This document shows positions 1 to 7,928 of a DNA stretch of 64,000 nt, in pieces. The position numbers and the translations under genes were made by a program. Location: contig JAQVKM010000002.1 of NCBI GenBank assembly GCA_028694645.1, positions 48,149 through 112,148 of the forward strand, in the 5' to 3' direction. Below the pieces are notes generated by a model. That model was not told where the DNA came from. It worked only from the letters and a program-made list of their open reading frames with translations, and made no database searches. Position 1 is the first letter of the stretch; the number at the start of each line of letters is the position of its first letter. Origin of the DNA: Bacilli bacterium (GTDB lineage: Bacteria; Bacillota_I; Bacilli_A; RF39; UBA660).

Positions 1-181
1 TTGGACAATCACTGCAAGTTCTGAAATAAGTGATAGAGCTTTTAAAATATCAACTTATCCTGACTTAATAAGAACTGCTAATGCAACAGCTATTAATTTA
101 GTAATTCATATTTCAAGTAATGCCATATATTTAGATGGTGATGGATCTTTTGATAAACCATATACAATAAAAAATGACTAA
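1..181 (+). CDS. C-terminal end of a probable pseudopilin-like or surface protein (partial)
   Basis: An open frame enters from the left edge (codons from base 2) and stops with TAA at 179-181, giving 59 visible residues. It ends in a motif like LDGDGSFDKPYTI, which I associate with C-termini of prepilin-type and secreted proteins of low-GC Firmicutes. That resemblance is from memory. The N-terminus, where a KKGFTLIE-type prepilin signal would lie, is outside the window, so pseudopilin identity is inferred. Two clear prepilin-type genes lie elsewhere in the window, which makes the guess reasonable. It converges with the adhesin gene on the other strand, and its stop codon forms the loop of the shared terminator. 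Confidence 0.45.
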   Translation, partial: WTITASSEISDRAFKISTYPDLIRTANATAINLVIHISSNAIYLDGDGSFDKPYTIKND

Positions 182-191
182 GTCATTTTTT
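169..191. terminator. Bidirectional terminator between convergent genes
   Basis: AAAAAATGAC, loop TAA, then GTCATTTTTT. The A-run and T-run on the two sides make it work in both directions. The TAA loop is the stop codon of the left gene, and the TGA stop of the adhesin gene (183-185 on the minus strand) lies in the other arm. Confidence 0.8.
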
Positions 192-2195
192 TATTTTATC
201 TTTTATAATAATTAAAATTAACAAAACAATTATTATTAATAACCATATTATATTATGACAGTAACACTTATTATTTTTACATGTTGTTTTTTCATTTAAT
301 AATTTGTTATTTTCATTTTTAATAATTTTACTATATTCATTATCATCTATATAATTTAAATTAGAATCATCATTTTCTTTTATTAATCTTGATGAAAAAT
401 TATTTTCATATTCATCTATTTCTTGATTGAAATCATTATTTTCATTTTTTAAATTATTTTGATATACATTGATATCATTCACTTCGTCTTCAAAAATTTT
501 TTCTTTTTCTTGTTTAATTATATTCAATTCAAGATTTTGATGTTCATATTTGAAATAATAATTTGTAAATTTATTTTCATCATCAAACTGTGTTAATTCT
601 TTTATATAATAAGAACCTAGCGGAATTTGAACTTCTGTTATTTCATTACTAATTAATTTATAAATTAACTGATTATTTTTATAAACTAAAATGTCATTTA
701 AATATATATCAGATGCAGCATATAAACCATATTCAATATTATCATAATTTTGATTTTGACACGAGTCATTTAAATATATCTGTTTTTGAACATTAATTTT
801 AATAGTACTTCTTTCTAAGTTTTTTTCAACAATAATGTTTTTAATAATTTCTTTTGTATATTTATCTATATAATTAATCAAAAAATTTGTAACTTCTTTT
901 TCATCGTTAGTTATATAATAATTACCAACGGGTAATGTAGTAGTGAATTGACCATTTTCATTAGTACTAATTGATTTTACAAATTGATTCTTTAAATATA
1001 ATAAATTATAATTATTATCATATAAATTATCAGCAGCATAAATATAATAATTTTTATTATCATTTGGTACAATTAAATTATTATATTTGATTTTTTCTTG
1101 GTAATTTAATATTCCATATGGAATATCTAAATAATTAAATATTTCATAATAATTATTATCTAATTCATTATCTTCTTTTATTTGGAAAACTGTATTGCTA
1201 TCACTATATACATAGTTATTTGGTATATCTAAATTAAATATTTCATATGTTCCTTCACTCAGTTTAAAGTCAGATATAAATTCTCCTTTTTCATCTGTTT
1301 TAAATATATCATTTTCATTTATTTTGACAAATTGACTTGTATTTAAATTATATATTTTAAAAGTTAATTTATCATTTATTAATTTTGAATTAGACATCGT
1401 TGTAATTTTTATTTTACTATTATATTCATTTGGTATTATACTTAAATTTTCTTCAACTATTTCATCAATAGCAAATGTAGCTAATGCTTGATAAGTTGAG
1501 CTTTCTTTATATCCATTTGTAGAAACACCACTTTTTATTCTTTTTACAAATTTAATATCTGCATTATTTAAATCAAGAATTTTGATATATAATTTGTTTT
1601 TTTCTTTCCATATTTCATTTTTACTATTATTAATAATTTCATAATTTCCTAAAACATTATTTACATCAGTTAATTCAATAATATCATTAATGTCTGGATT
1701 TATTTCTTTAACATTAAAATTTGGTTTTATTCTTGCTTCCTCTATTTTTTTTGATATCTCATTTTTATATCCATCTATTATTATTCTACTACTAGCTGAA
1801 GAAGAAGTTGTAGTCCAATAAACTCTTATTAAAGCTGGATTTTTTCTCCAAATTAATTCTTGTGTTGCCATATAATAGTATATATTATTATTTATTTCAT
1901 TATAACCATATGCTGAAGCTAATTTATAATAGTCTAACAACAATGGATCAATATTTAAAACCAAATTATCTTCTTTATAATTAGACCCAATTATTTTGAA
2001 GGGTTCTAAACAATATGCTATTTTATTATTTAAATAAATATATCCTAATTTACCATTATAAATATGTAATGATGATTCTCTATTGCTATATATTCCTTCT
2101 TGATAATCAATTCTTAAATTAACATCTGAGGCTAAAACATCTTTTGATATAAATATAATAATAAAAATAACTAAACTACATATAATTTTTTTCAT
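183..2195 (-). CDS. Thioester-domain (TED) adhesin with Cna-B/SpaA-like repeats and C-terminal membrane anchor
   Basis: 670 residues with a signal peptide (1-22). A thioester domain follows: Cys62 in YCLEP and Gln112 in ATQELIW match the Cys/Gln pair that forms the internal thioester in Gram-positive adhesins of the TED/TQXA type, which can bond covalently to host proteins. Three prealbumin-like (Cna-B/SpaA) modules seem to follow at about 270-345, 380-450 and 480-560, with strands such as GTYEIFN, VGNYYI and GSYYIKE. The C-terminus has an acidic/Asn-rich stalk, a short Cys cluster (CKNNKCYC), a transmembrane helix (about 645-665) and a basic tail, but no LPXTG. Anchoring is therefore probably by the helix and not by sortase. 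The RBS is AAAGGAGG ahead of the ATG. The family call is strong; the binding target is unknown. Confidence 0.8.
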   Translation of the reverse strand: MKKIICSLVIFIIIFISKDVLASDVNLRIDYQEGIYSNRESSLHIYNGKLGYIYLNNKIAYCLEPFKIIGSNYKEDNLVLNIDPLLLDYYKLASAYGYNEINNNIYYYMATQELIWRKNPALIRVYWTTTSSSASSRIIIDGYKNEISKKIEEARIKPNFNVKEINPDINDIIELTDVNNVLGNYEIINNSKNEIWKEKNKLYIKILDLNNADIKFVKRIKSGVSTNGYKESSTYQALATFAIDEIVEENLSIIPNEYNSKIKITTMSNSKLINDKLTFKIYNLNTSQFVKINENDIFKTDEKGEFISDFKLSEGTYEIFNLDIPNNYVYSDSNTVFQIKEDNELDNNYYEIFNYLDIPYGILNYQEKIKYNNLIVPNDNKNYYIYAADNLYDNNYNLLYLKNQFVKSISTNENGQFTTTLPVGNYYITNDEKEVTNFLINYIDKYTKEIIKNIIVEKNLERSTIKINVQKQIYLNDSCQNQNYDNIEYGLYAASDIYLNDILVYKNNQLIYKLISNEITEVQIPLGSYYIKELTQFDDENKFTNYYFKYEHQNLELNIIKQEKEKIFEDEVNDINVYQNNLKNENNDFNQEIDEYENNFSSRLIKENDDSNLNYIDDNEYSKIIKNENNKLLNEKTTCKNNKCYCHNIIWLLIIIVLLILIIIKDKIKK

Positions 2196-2228
2196 TTTTT
2201 CCTCCTTTAAAAATTATAGTCGTTACTA

Positions 2229-2337
2229 TATCCTGTTTAAAAATATATATCAAATGACTAATTATTAATTTCATAACTATATTTTCCACAGTAATAATTA
2301 ATAATAACTACAAAATTAAAATTTATCCTGTGGAAAA
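2229..2337. promoter_or_regulatory. Repeated TATCCTGT / TTTTCCACAG elements upstream of the adhesin
   Basis: The roughly 170-base upstream region holds TTTTCCACAG at 2282-2291, its exact inverted copy CTGTGGAAAA at 2328-2337, and a related TATCCTGTTTAAAA copy beginning at 2229. They could be operator sites for an unknown regulator of the adhesin. Each resembles a DnaA box with one mismatch, but nothing else here suggests an origin. No function is established. Confidence 0.3.
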
Positions 2338-2368
2338 AACCTAATTATTAAGTTTATAAATAATAAAA

Positions 2369-2398
2369 AAAAATAAACTTGTTGATAAGTTTATTTTA
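2369..2398 (-). terminator. Terminator of the CmpB-UDG-MazG operon
   Basis: AAATAAACTT, loop GTTGAT, AAGTTTATTT, with A/T runs on both sides. It overlaps the stop codon of the MazG-like gene. Confidence 0.7.
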
Positions 2399-2725
2399 TA
2401 TTACTTTTTCCAAATAGATTTTTTCATCAAATCCACCCTTTTTATCATGTTTTAAATTCATTTCATCAATTATATTTTCCATACTATTATTACTTAAGAT
2501 ATTAATGTATTTGATAACTTCAAATACATCTGCCGATTCTTCTAAAATACTTAAATCATTTTCTAATTCAATAGCTTCTAATAGCTCATTCATCTCTTCT
2601 TTTAATTTTTTAATTAATTCTATTTTATATTCATCATTATCCAGTTTTCTTATAACCGGTATTTCATTATTTAATTTAATTTTATCAATAATTTTATCTC
2701 TAACTAATTTATTATAAATAATCAT
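2396..2725 (-). CDS. MazG-like / phosphoribosyl-ATP-pyrophosphohydrolase-type nucleotide pyrophosphohydrolase
   Basis: 109 residues that begin YNKLVRDKI, a start typical of small all-alpha NTP pyrophosphohydrolases of the MazG/HisE superfamily. The acidic metal-binding pattern is present: an EEMNELLEA helix, then EESADVFEV. Members hydrolyse (d)NTPs to NMP and pyrophosphate, often as housecleaning enzymes that remove non-canonical nucleotides. It is the last gene of a three-gene minus-strand operon, directly behind a UDG-like gene whose stop sits only a few bases before this ATG. Pairing with a uracil-DNA-glycosylase-like protein suggests, but does not prove, a role in base hygiene. Substrate is not determinable from sequence. 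Confidence 0.8.
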   Translation of the reverse strand: MIIYNKLVRDKIIDKIKLNNEIPVIRKLDNDEYKIELIKKLKEEMNELLEAIELENDLSILEESADVFEVIKYINILSNNSMENIIDEMNLKHDKKGGFDEKIYLEKVI

Positions 2726-2726
2726 A

Positions 2727-3143
2727 TCATTTCCTCACTTTATAAGAATTTATTTCGCTAATAGTATCCTCTATATAATTATTAATTTCTTTTCTTTTAT
2801 AAACATAAATATAAGATGGGTGTTTTTTAATTATCAATTTATTATTAATTAATTTTATTTTTTTCAATTCATTACCAACTATATTACCAAATCCTATAAT
2901 TATATCTGGATTTATTTTTTTTATTTCTCTTAAAAATTTAGGTCTTTCTTTTATAATTTCTAATTTAGTTGGATATCTTAATTTATTATCATCATTTAAT
3001 GGTGCATATGAAACCAAATTCAATTTATAACAATGATCATCTAACGCATCAATAATTTGATCAATTATTTCCCCACTTTTTGTTTTTTTATCAAAAGGTT
3101 TTAGATTTTTCTTATTAGATAATCCGACGAAAACAATTTTCAT
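2727..3143 (-). CDS. Small uracil-DNA-glycosylase-superfamily-like protein
   Basis: 138 residues. The start VFVGLSNKKNLKPF, a central DIIIGFGNIVG strand/turn and KHPSYIY (His108-Pro109-Ser110) match the layout of UDG-superfamily folds, where an HPS-type motif forms the minor-groove intercalation loop. The usual catalytic motif 1 (GxxPG with an acidic residue or Asn) is not recognisable; the N-terminus instead reads GLSNKKNLKPF. Base-excision activity is therefore uncertain. It lies 12 bases after a membrane-protein gene and just ahead of the MazG-like gene, probably in one operon. Confidence 0.6.
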   Translation of the reverse strand: MKIVFVGLSNKKNLKPFDKKTKSGEIIDQIIDALDDHCYKLNLVSYAPLNDDNKLRYPTKLEIIKERPKFLREIKKINPDIIIGFGNIVGNELKKIKLINNKLIIKKHPSYIYVYKRKEINNYIEDTISEINSYKVRK

Positions 3144-3155
3144 TTTTTCCTCAAA

Positions 3156-3647
3156 CTAAACCAAAATTCTAATTATAATGTCAAAAATAAATAAAACTAG
3201 CAATATTAAAATAAATAAATCTGTTTTTTTAGAATTATATTTATCATAAATGTTTTTTATATGGGGTTCAACAAAATATATAAATATATATCCAAAAGTT
3301 CCCCATATTAATGAATATAGTAAACAAACTCTACCATCAATATTAAATAAATAATTATGATAATTCCAAATAATATGATTGAAATATATCTCAGAAATAT
3401 AAGCTGCAATATATTCAATTAATGTTGTAGCTAAAAATATTTTAAGATATGAATATATTTTATTTGTTTTATTATTTGTAATAATCATTATTGTCACAAA
3501 ACCAACTCCATATATTGGACAAAATGGTGGAATAACTCCCGGAAGAACTATTTTATTCCTAAATATAGGTGAATAAAGTAATTCAACAAACCATCCCATA
3601 ATTGAAGTTAATAAAAATACATAGCTATAATATTTTATTTTTTTCAT
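3156..3647 (-). CDS. CmpB-type putative ABC transporter permease (DUF1113-like) membrane protein
   Basis: 163 residues from the chosen ATG, which has AGGAAGTG five bases upstream; a longer frame to 3674 lacks an RBS. About four hydrophobic helices are visible. The conserved pieces GWFVELLYSP, PPFCPIYGVG and IWNYH...GRVCLLYSLIWGTFG match the family annotated as putative ABC transporter permease (ABC_trans_CmpB). No ATPase partner lies next to it and the true function of the family is poorly known. It is first in an operon with the UDG-like and MazG-like genes. Confidence 0.75.
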   Translation of the reverse strand: MKKIKYYSYVFLLTSIMGWFVELLYSPIFRNKIVLPGVIPPFCPIYGVGFVTIMIITNNKTNKIYSYLKIFLATTLIEYIAAYISEIYFNHIIWNYHNYLFNIDGRVCLLYSLIWGTFGYIFIYFVEPHIKNIYDKYNSKKTDLFILILLVLFIFDIIIRILV

Positions 3648-3698
3648 AAATACACTTCCTAAATCAAAAAACAACTATATTATATCACTTTGCACATA

Positions 3699-3720
3699 AA
3701 AAAACCATATATGGTTTTTA
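3699..3720 (-). terminator. Terminator of the LytTR-LiaF operon
   Basis: Perfect palindrome AAAAACCATATATGGTTTTT, overlapping the stop codon of the LiaF-like gene. Confidence 0.7.
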
Positions 3721-4392
3721 AATGTAAAATATACTTAAGCCAGATAAACTAACTTTACCAGTTAAAGTCACTGTTTTTTCATAATTAATATTTCTGATAT
3801 TTTTATCTTCAATACCACCTAATGATATTTCAACATTATTGATAACTTTCCATTCTTTTGGAATGTATATTTCTACTCCTGAAAAAGAAATATCCAAATT
3901 AATAATAGCATTATCGCCTGAAATTTTAGCATTGTCAAAATAAACTTTTAAAGCCCCAAATGAACATGATAAGTTGGCTTTTTTTAAATCCTCAGTATTT
4001 ACATATTTTATACTAGCTCCATAGCTAACTTTAAAATCTATTTCACTTTCATCTTGTTCATTTATTATTTGATCAAATTTTTCATTATTACAATTATGAT
4101 TTTTTCCAAAAATAATGGTAAATCCAATACTACATAAAGCTGCTGTTAATAATACAGGTATTGGTGTTATGTCATTTAAATTTAATTGATTTGAATATAT
4201 TATCATAAACAAAGCTACAGGGAAAAATATTCCCGCAAAGTTTCTTCTAAATATACTCTTAACAAAAATAGGTAATAACATTATTGTGAACAACAAACTA
4301 AATAAATTGATATTTGTAAAATATCCTAATTGATTAATTATAACAACAATTCCAGATGTTATAAAAAACAATCCCCAAAATATTTTTTTCAT
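3718..4392 (-). CDS. LiaF-like membrane protein (LiaF transmembrane and C-terminal domains)
   Basis: 224 residues. Four predicted helices occupy roughly residues 1-95, starting FWGLFFITSGIVVIINQLGYF, typical of the LiaF transmembrane domain. The remainder (about 120-224) is a soluble beta-helix-like C-domain with repeats such as SCSFGALKVYFDNAKI, DISFSGVEIYIPKEW and SLSGLSIFYI. Known LiaF proteins hold envelope-stress sensor kinases in check. Here the partner is a LytTR regulator, whose gene ends four bases inside this one (ATGA overlap), so the two are translationally coupled. No LiaR/LiaS genes are nearby. The family call is firm; a signalling role is inferred. Confidence 0.75.
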   Translation of the reverse strand: MKKIFWGLFFITSGIVVIINQLGYFTNINLFSLLFTIMLLPIFVKSIFRRNFAGIFFPVALFMIIYSNQLNLNDITPIPVLLTAALCSIGFTIIFGKNHNCNNEKFDQIINEQDESEIDFKVSYGASIKYVNTEDLKKANLSCSFGALKVYFDNAKISGDNAIINLDISFSGVEIYIPKEWKVINNVEISLGGIEDKNIRNINYEKTVTLTGKVSLSGLSIFYI

Positions 4393-4841
4393 ATTTTCAT
4401 CCTTTCTTTAAGTCTTTCTTTCAAAGATTTATTATATAATCTTGAAACATAAACTTGCTTATAACTTTTATTAAATTTTATTAAACTAGAAGAGGTTATA
4501 TTTTTATCAATTGCATATATATGATTAATATTAACAATAGCTGATTTTGATATTCTAATAAAATTAATAGGTAAAATATTTTCTAATTCATATAGTTTAT
4601 ATTTAACAATATAAATATCATTAATAGTATGTGCACTTATACTATTATCTATTGTTTCAAAAAAAAGTATATCGTTTATATCAAAAAAATATTGTGTTTC
4701 ATTTTTATAAAAAATTAAATTATTTTTATTCATATTTTTTATATAATTTTCTATTTTATTAATTATATAATTTTTTTTATTACATTTAATTATAATTTCA
4801 TCATCAACTATTTGATTATCTTCCTCAATTAATACTTTCAT
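4389..4841 (-). CDS. LytTR-family DNA-binding regulator
   Basis: 150 residues. A LytTR DNA-binding domain covers about 45-145, with the characteristic DILFFETIDNSISAHT, YELENILPINFIRISKSAIVN and INHIYAID segments. There is no REC domain; the first ~45 residues are a short acidic/basic N-terminal region. Stand-alone LytTR proteins of this type usually sit beside a small membrane protein and are often autoregulatory. Here the next gene is a LiaF-like membrane protein overlapping by 4 bases. A role in envelope or stress control is likely, but the target genes cannot be read from the sequence. Confidence 0.85.
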   Translation of the reverse strand: MKVLIEEDNQIVDDEIIIKCNKKNYIINKIENYIKNMNKNNLIFYKNETQYFFDINDILFFETIDNSISAHTINDIYIVKYKLYELENILPINFIRISKSAIVNINHIYAIDKNITSSSLIKFNKSYKQVYVSRLYNKSLKERLKERMKI

Positions 4842-4957
4842 ATAATATCTCCTAACAAACTAATTATATAATATTTTATAATATATATCATTAATTTTCA
4901 AATAAGTGGTTATTTTTTTTATGCAAGATGCTTTTATTAATATATAAATACGAATTT

Positions 4958-5500
4958 TTATCTATTATTTAAGATAAATTGTTTTTCTTTTATATGCTTA
5001 TTCATTTGATAATTATTTTTAATATTATCTATTTTTCTACTCTCTTCTGTAATCTTTTTTTCATATCCTTCTATTTTATTCAACGAATAGTTAAGACTAT
5101 TTTCAATTAATTCATTTTCATAATAATCATTATATATATTATTTTTAACACTAATATATAATGCTTTCAATACCTCTTGATCAACAAGGGTTAATAAAAA
5201 AGTCAAAGGTATACTTCCCCTAAAGTGCAAAAGATCTTCTGACACAACGTGTGGTAACATTACATATTCTAAAATATTATTATCTTCATGTACTACTATG
5301 TATGCACCAGTTTCTTTTAAAAATTCGTGATATTGATTCTTTCCTAAATCAAAAGTTACATCAATATTTTTTTCTTTTAATTTTTTAGAGATTACTTCTT
5401 TATAAATAACTATATCTTTATCATTAATTTTTCTTATTCCTATTCTGCTTAGTTCTATTAAAGCATTAACAACTAAATCTGTTAAATCCATTTTCATCAT
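4958..5500 (-). CDS. Hypothetical protein with C-terminal coiled coil
   Basis: 180 residues, start ATGATGAAAATGG with AAAGGAA seven bases upstream. I do not recognise a family. The N-terminal two thirds (1-130) look like a compact alpha/beta domain with no signal peptide or membrane helix. Residues 130-175 are Lys/Glu-rich and probably coiled coil (EGYEKKITEESRKIDNIKNN). It stands alone between the LytTR-LiaF pair and the fucO-type gene. Cytoplasmic location is inferred from composition. Confidence 0.6.
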   Translation of the reverse strand: MMKMDLTDLVVNALIELSRIGIRKINDKDIVIYKEVISKKLKEKNIDVTFDLGKNQYHEFLKETGAYIVVHEDNNILEYVMLPHVVSEDLLHFRGSIPLTFLLTLVDQEVLKALYISVKNNIYNDYYENELIENSLNYSLNKIEGYEKKITEESRKIDNIKNNYQMNKHIKEKQFILNNR

Positions 5501-5533
5501 AACTTATTCCTTTCAGTTATATATTTTTCCAAC

Positions 5534-5563
5534 AAAAAGACAAGAAAAAATCTTGTCTTTTAA
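5534..5563 (-). terminator. Terminator after the fucO-type gene
   Basis: AAAGACAAGATTTTTTCTTGTCTTTTT read on the minus strand in two arms around a T-rich loop: AAAAGACAAGA and TCTTGTCTTTT. It follows the dehydrogenase stop directly. Confidence 0.75.
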
Positions 5564-6718
5564 TTAAAATATATCATTATATATTTTTATAATATCTTCT
5601 ACACTAGTTTCTCTAGGATTTCCACCAGTACAAACATCATTGAAAGCTTTTTCAGCTAATGAAGGTATATCTTCTTGGTTAGCTCCTATTTCTCTTAATG
5701 TTTGTGGTATATCAACTTCAATTGATAATGATTTTACTTTATTTACTAGTAATTTAATAACCTCTTCATTCGATAAATTATTAACATCAAAATTCAAAGC
5801 TTCACATATTTCACGGTATCTATCTGCAACTTTAACCCCATTATATTCCATAACGTGAGGTAATAATAAAGCATTAGCTACTCCATGTGGTGTATCATAA
5901 AATGCTCCTAATGAATGTGCCATAGAATGAACAATTCCAAGCCCTACATTTGAAAAACCCATACCAGCTATATATTGAGCTACACCCATTTTATCTATAG
6001 CTGATTGTTTTTTTTCAATTACTGCATCTTTAAGATTTTCAAAAATAATTTTAATTGCTTCTATATGAAACATATCTGTCATAGACCATGCAGCTTTTGT
6101 TATATATCCCTCAATAGCATGAGTTAAAGCATCCATACCTGTTGCTGCTATTAATTTTGAAGGCATATATGACATTAATTCAGTGTCTATAATAGATAAA
6201 ACTGGTATATCATTAGGATCTACACATACCATTTTCTTAACACTTTGTTCATCTGTAATAACATAATTAATTGTTACTTCAGCTGCTGTTCCTGCTGTTG
6301 TAGGAAGAGCTATTATAGGTAATGATTTGTTTTTTGTATTTGATAAGCCTTCTAATGAAACAACATCTGAAAATTCAGGATTAGTTATTATTATTCCAAT
6401 TGCTTTAGCTACATCAATCGAACTTCCACCACCAATAGCCAATATATAATCAGCATTTATTTCTTTACAAAATAAAACACCTTCTTTAATACTTTCTACA
6501 GTTGGATTTGGTTTAATATTACTAAAAATACTATAAGATAAATTATTTTCATCTAATAATGAAGTCACTTTTTTCGTTAATTGATTTTCAACTAAATTTT
6601 TATCACTAACAACTAAAGCTTTTTTAAAACCTCTTTTTTTAATTTCATCAGTTAAAACACTTCTAGCATTAAAACCAAAGTAAGATGTTTCATTTAAGAT
6701 AATTCTGTTTATTGCCAT
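5564..6718 (-). CDS. fucO: Iron-containing alcohol dehydrogenase, lactaldehyde reductase (FucO) type
   Basis: 384 residues, full family length. It tracks FucO closely along its length: N-terminus RIILNETSYFG, nucleotide loop AIGGGSSIDVAKAIGI, TAAEVTINYVITDE, DALTHAIEGYI, MGFSNVGLGIVHSMAHSLGA, PHGVANALLLPHVM and the C-terminal DDVCTGGNPRE-like segment (DVCTGGNPRETSVED). The Asp and three His ligands of the catalytic metal fall in these conserved blocks. FucO reduces L-lactaldehyde to 1,2-propanediol with NADH, regenerating NAD+ in anaerobic deoxysugar use. No fucose or rhamnose genes are adjacent, so a general aldehyde/diol role is possible. Start set by AGAGAGG upstream of ATGGC. Confidence 0.85.
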   Translation of the reverse strand: MAINRIILNETSYFGFNARSVLTDEIKKRGFKKALVVSDKNLVENQLTKKVTSLLDENNLSYSIFSNIKPNPTVESIKEGVLFCKEINADYILAIGGGSSIDVAKAIGIIITNPEFSDVVSLEGLSNTKNKSLPIIALPTTAGTAAEVTINYVITDEQSVKKMVCVDPNDIPVLSIIDTELMSYMPSKLIAATGMDALTHAIEGYITKAAWSMTDMFHIEAIKIIFENLKDAVIEKKQSAIDKMGVAQYIAGMGFSNVGLGIVHSMAHSLGAFYDTPHGVANALLLPHVMEYNGVKVADRYREICEALNFDVNNLSNEEVIKLLVNKVKSLSIEVDIPQTLREIGANQEDIPSLAEKAFNDVCTGGNPRETSVEDIIKIYNDIF

Positions 6719-6765
6719 CCAAAAACCTCTCTTTCTTATCTATTTAATATTACCACTTTTATCAA

Positions 6766-6794
6766 AAAAATAAACACTTATTATGTTTATTTTT
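6766..6794 (-). terminator. Terminator between pseudopilin and fucO-type gene
   Basis: AAATAAACA, loop of 7, TGTTTATTT with A- and T-runs outside. It lies downstream of the pseudopilin on the minus strand. Confidence 0.65.
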
Positions 6795-6840
6795 GAAACT
6801 CAAAACAATTTTTACACTTTTAGACACTCAGATATTTATA

Positions 6841-7782
6841 TTATTTTACTAAATAAACTTTTGGGGTAAAACTATATGCAACTGTTCCATACTCTACATA
6901 ATTCCAATTGTAATAATATCCAAAATTATATGAGGCATTTGTTATAGTCAAAATACCAGTAGTATTGTCATATGTAACTGCTGGGGTATTTGATCTAGTA
7001 ATTCCTGGGTTATCTCCAACAGTCCAACCTTCTGAATGAAAACCAAGAGTTAATTGTAATGCTCCATTCATCGTATAAATAAAATTTGAAGCGCTTAATG
7101 ACTGATAATCACTAGCTGACAAACCATAAGTTGCATAGTTTGTTTTTAAATCAAAACTTGTTCCTGTTCCCAATTCAATAACCTTTTGTCCTAAACTTAT
7201 TTGGCCTATTTTATTAGCTAAAGAAGCTAAATCCTCATTAACACTTGCTGTTACACCTTTTGCTGCTAACGCATCAATTATAAGTTGTTTTTGAGTATTT
7301 ATTTGATCTAGTTGTTCTTGTAAATCATCAACCAAATCTTGACTTACTAAATTAACACTTAAATATGTATTTGTTGCTTCGTCATATGAACATGTTCCTG
7401 TTCCTGTTGTTACTTTTGTATTATTTATATTCTTAATGGCATAGTATTTTTCATCTTGAATACATATTGCTGTTTTTCCATCTTTATATATTCTTACACT
7501 TCCAGTTCCTTTAAAGTCCCCTTTATATGTTAATTTGATATTATCAGTTGTTTCTCCATCATGTGTTTCATCAAATAAAAATACTTTATTTTCTCCTATA
7601 GTACTCAAATTCTTAGCATAATATAATGTTGCACTTTCTAACAGTCCATTTGCTGTAGCTCCAAGTGCACCTTTTTTTACTTTTTCTACTATTCCTAATA
7701 TCATTGGTACTGATATTAATGCTATTAGAGCTAGTATTACTATAACAGCTAGTAACTCAATAAGCGTAAATCCTTTTTTCAT
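6841..7782 (-). CDS. Type II/IV prepilin-like protein (pseudopilin) with large C-terminal domain
   Basis: 313 residues from the ATG placed six bases after GAGGG; a frame two codons longer lacks correct spacing. The class III signal is textbook: MKKG then FTLIELLAVIVILALIALISVPMI, with cleavage expected after Gly4 and Glu at mature position 5. After the pilin helix comes a globular region, a coiled coil near 155-185 (DLQEQLDQINTQKQLI), and a C-terminal Gly/Ser/Tyr/Asn-rich beta domain ending in a Val-Lys tail. No assembly ATPase or prepilin peptidase is adjacent, so processing enzymes must be encoded elsewhere. It may be a minor pilin or a surface adhesive subunit. Confidence 0.8.
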   Translation of the reverse strand: MKKGFTLIELLAVIVILALIALISVPMILGIVEKVKKGALGATANGLLESATLYYAKNLSTIGENKVFLFDETHDGETTDNIKLTYKGDFKGTGSVRIYKDGKTAICIQDEKYYAIKNINNTKVTTGTGTCSYDEATNTYLSVNLVSQDLVDDLQEQLDQINTQKQLIIDALAAKGVTASVNEDLASLANKIGQISLGQKVIELGTGTSFDLKTNYATYGLSASDYQSLSASNFIYTMNGALQLTLGFHSEGWTVGDNPGITRSNTPAVTYDNTTGILTITNASYNFGYYYNWNYVEYGTVAYSFTPKVYLVK

Positions 7783-7874
7783 AAACATCCCTCTATTCTT
7801 TTCAAATTATAACAAAATAGTTATCTTTTATCAATATAAAAATAAATATGTAATAATTATTAATAAAAAAATAA

Positions 7875-7912
7875 TTGACAAAATAAATTAAATTGTGTAC
7901 AATTTAATTGTA
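7875..7912 (+). promoter_or_regulatory. Promoter with overlapping OhrR-type operator
   Basis: A near-consensus sigma-70/A promoter is visible: -35 TTGACA (7875-7880), a 17-base spacer and -10 TACAAT (7898-7903). The perfect 15-base inverted repeat TACAATTTAATTGTA (7898-7912) covers the -10. A second inverted repeat, TTAAATTGT / ACAATTTAA, overlaps it at 7888-7907. These resemble the known Bacillus OhrR operator. OhrR is the second gene of this transcript, so autorepression relieved by organic peroxides is a well-supported inference. Confidence 0.85.
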
Positions 7913-7928
7913 TACAAGGAGGTAATTT

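Noticed and set aside
183..320. LPXTG sortase signal at the adhesin C-terminus
   Set aside because: No LPxTG-like motif precedes the C-terminal helix; only a Cys-rich stretch is present.
2282..2337. Two DnaA-box-like sites suggesting a replication origin
   Set aside because: Only two imperfect boxes, no dnaA/dnaN, no AT-rich repeat cluster; the inverted pair fits an operator better.
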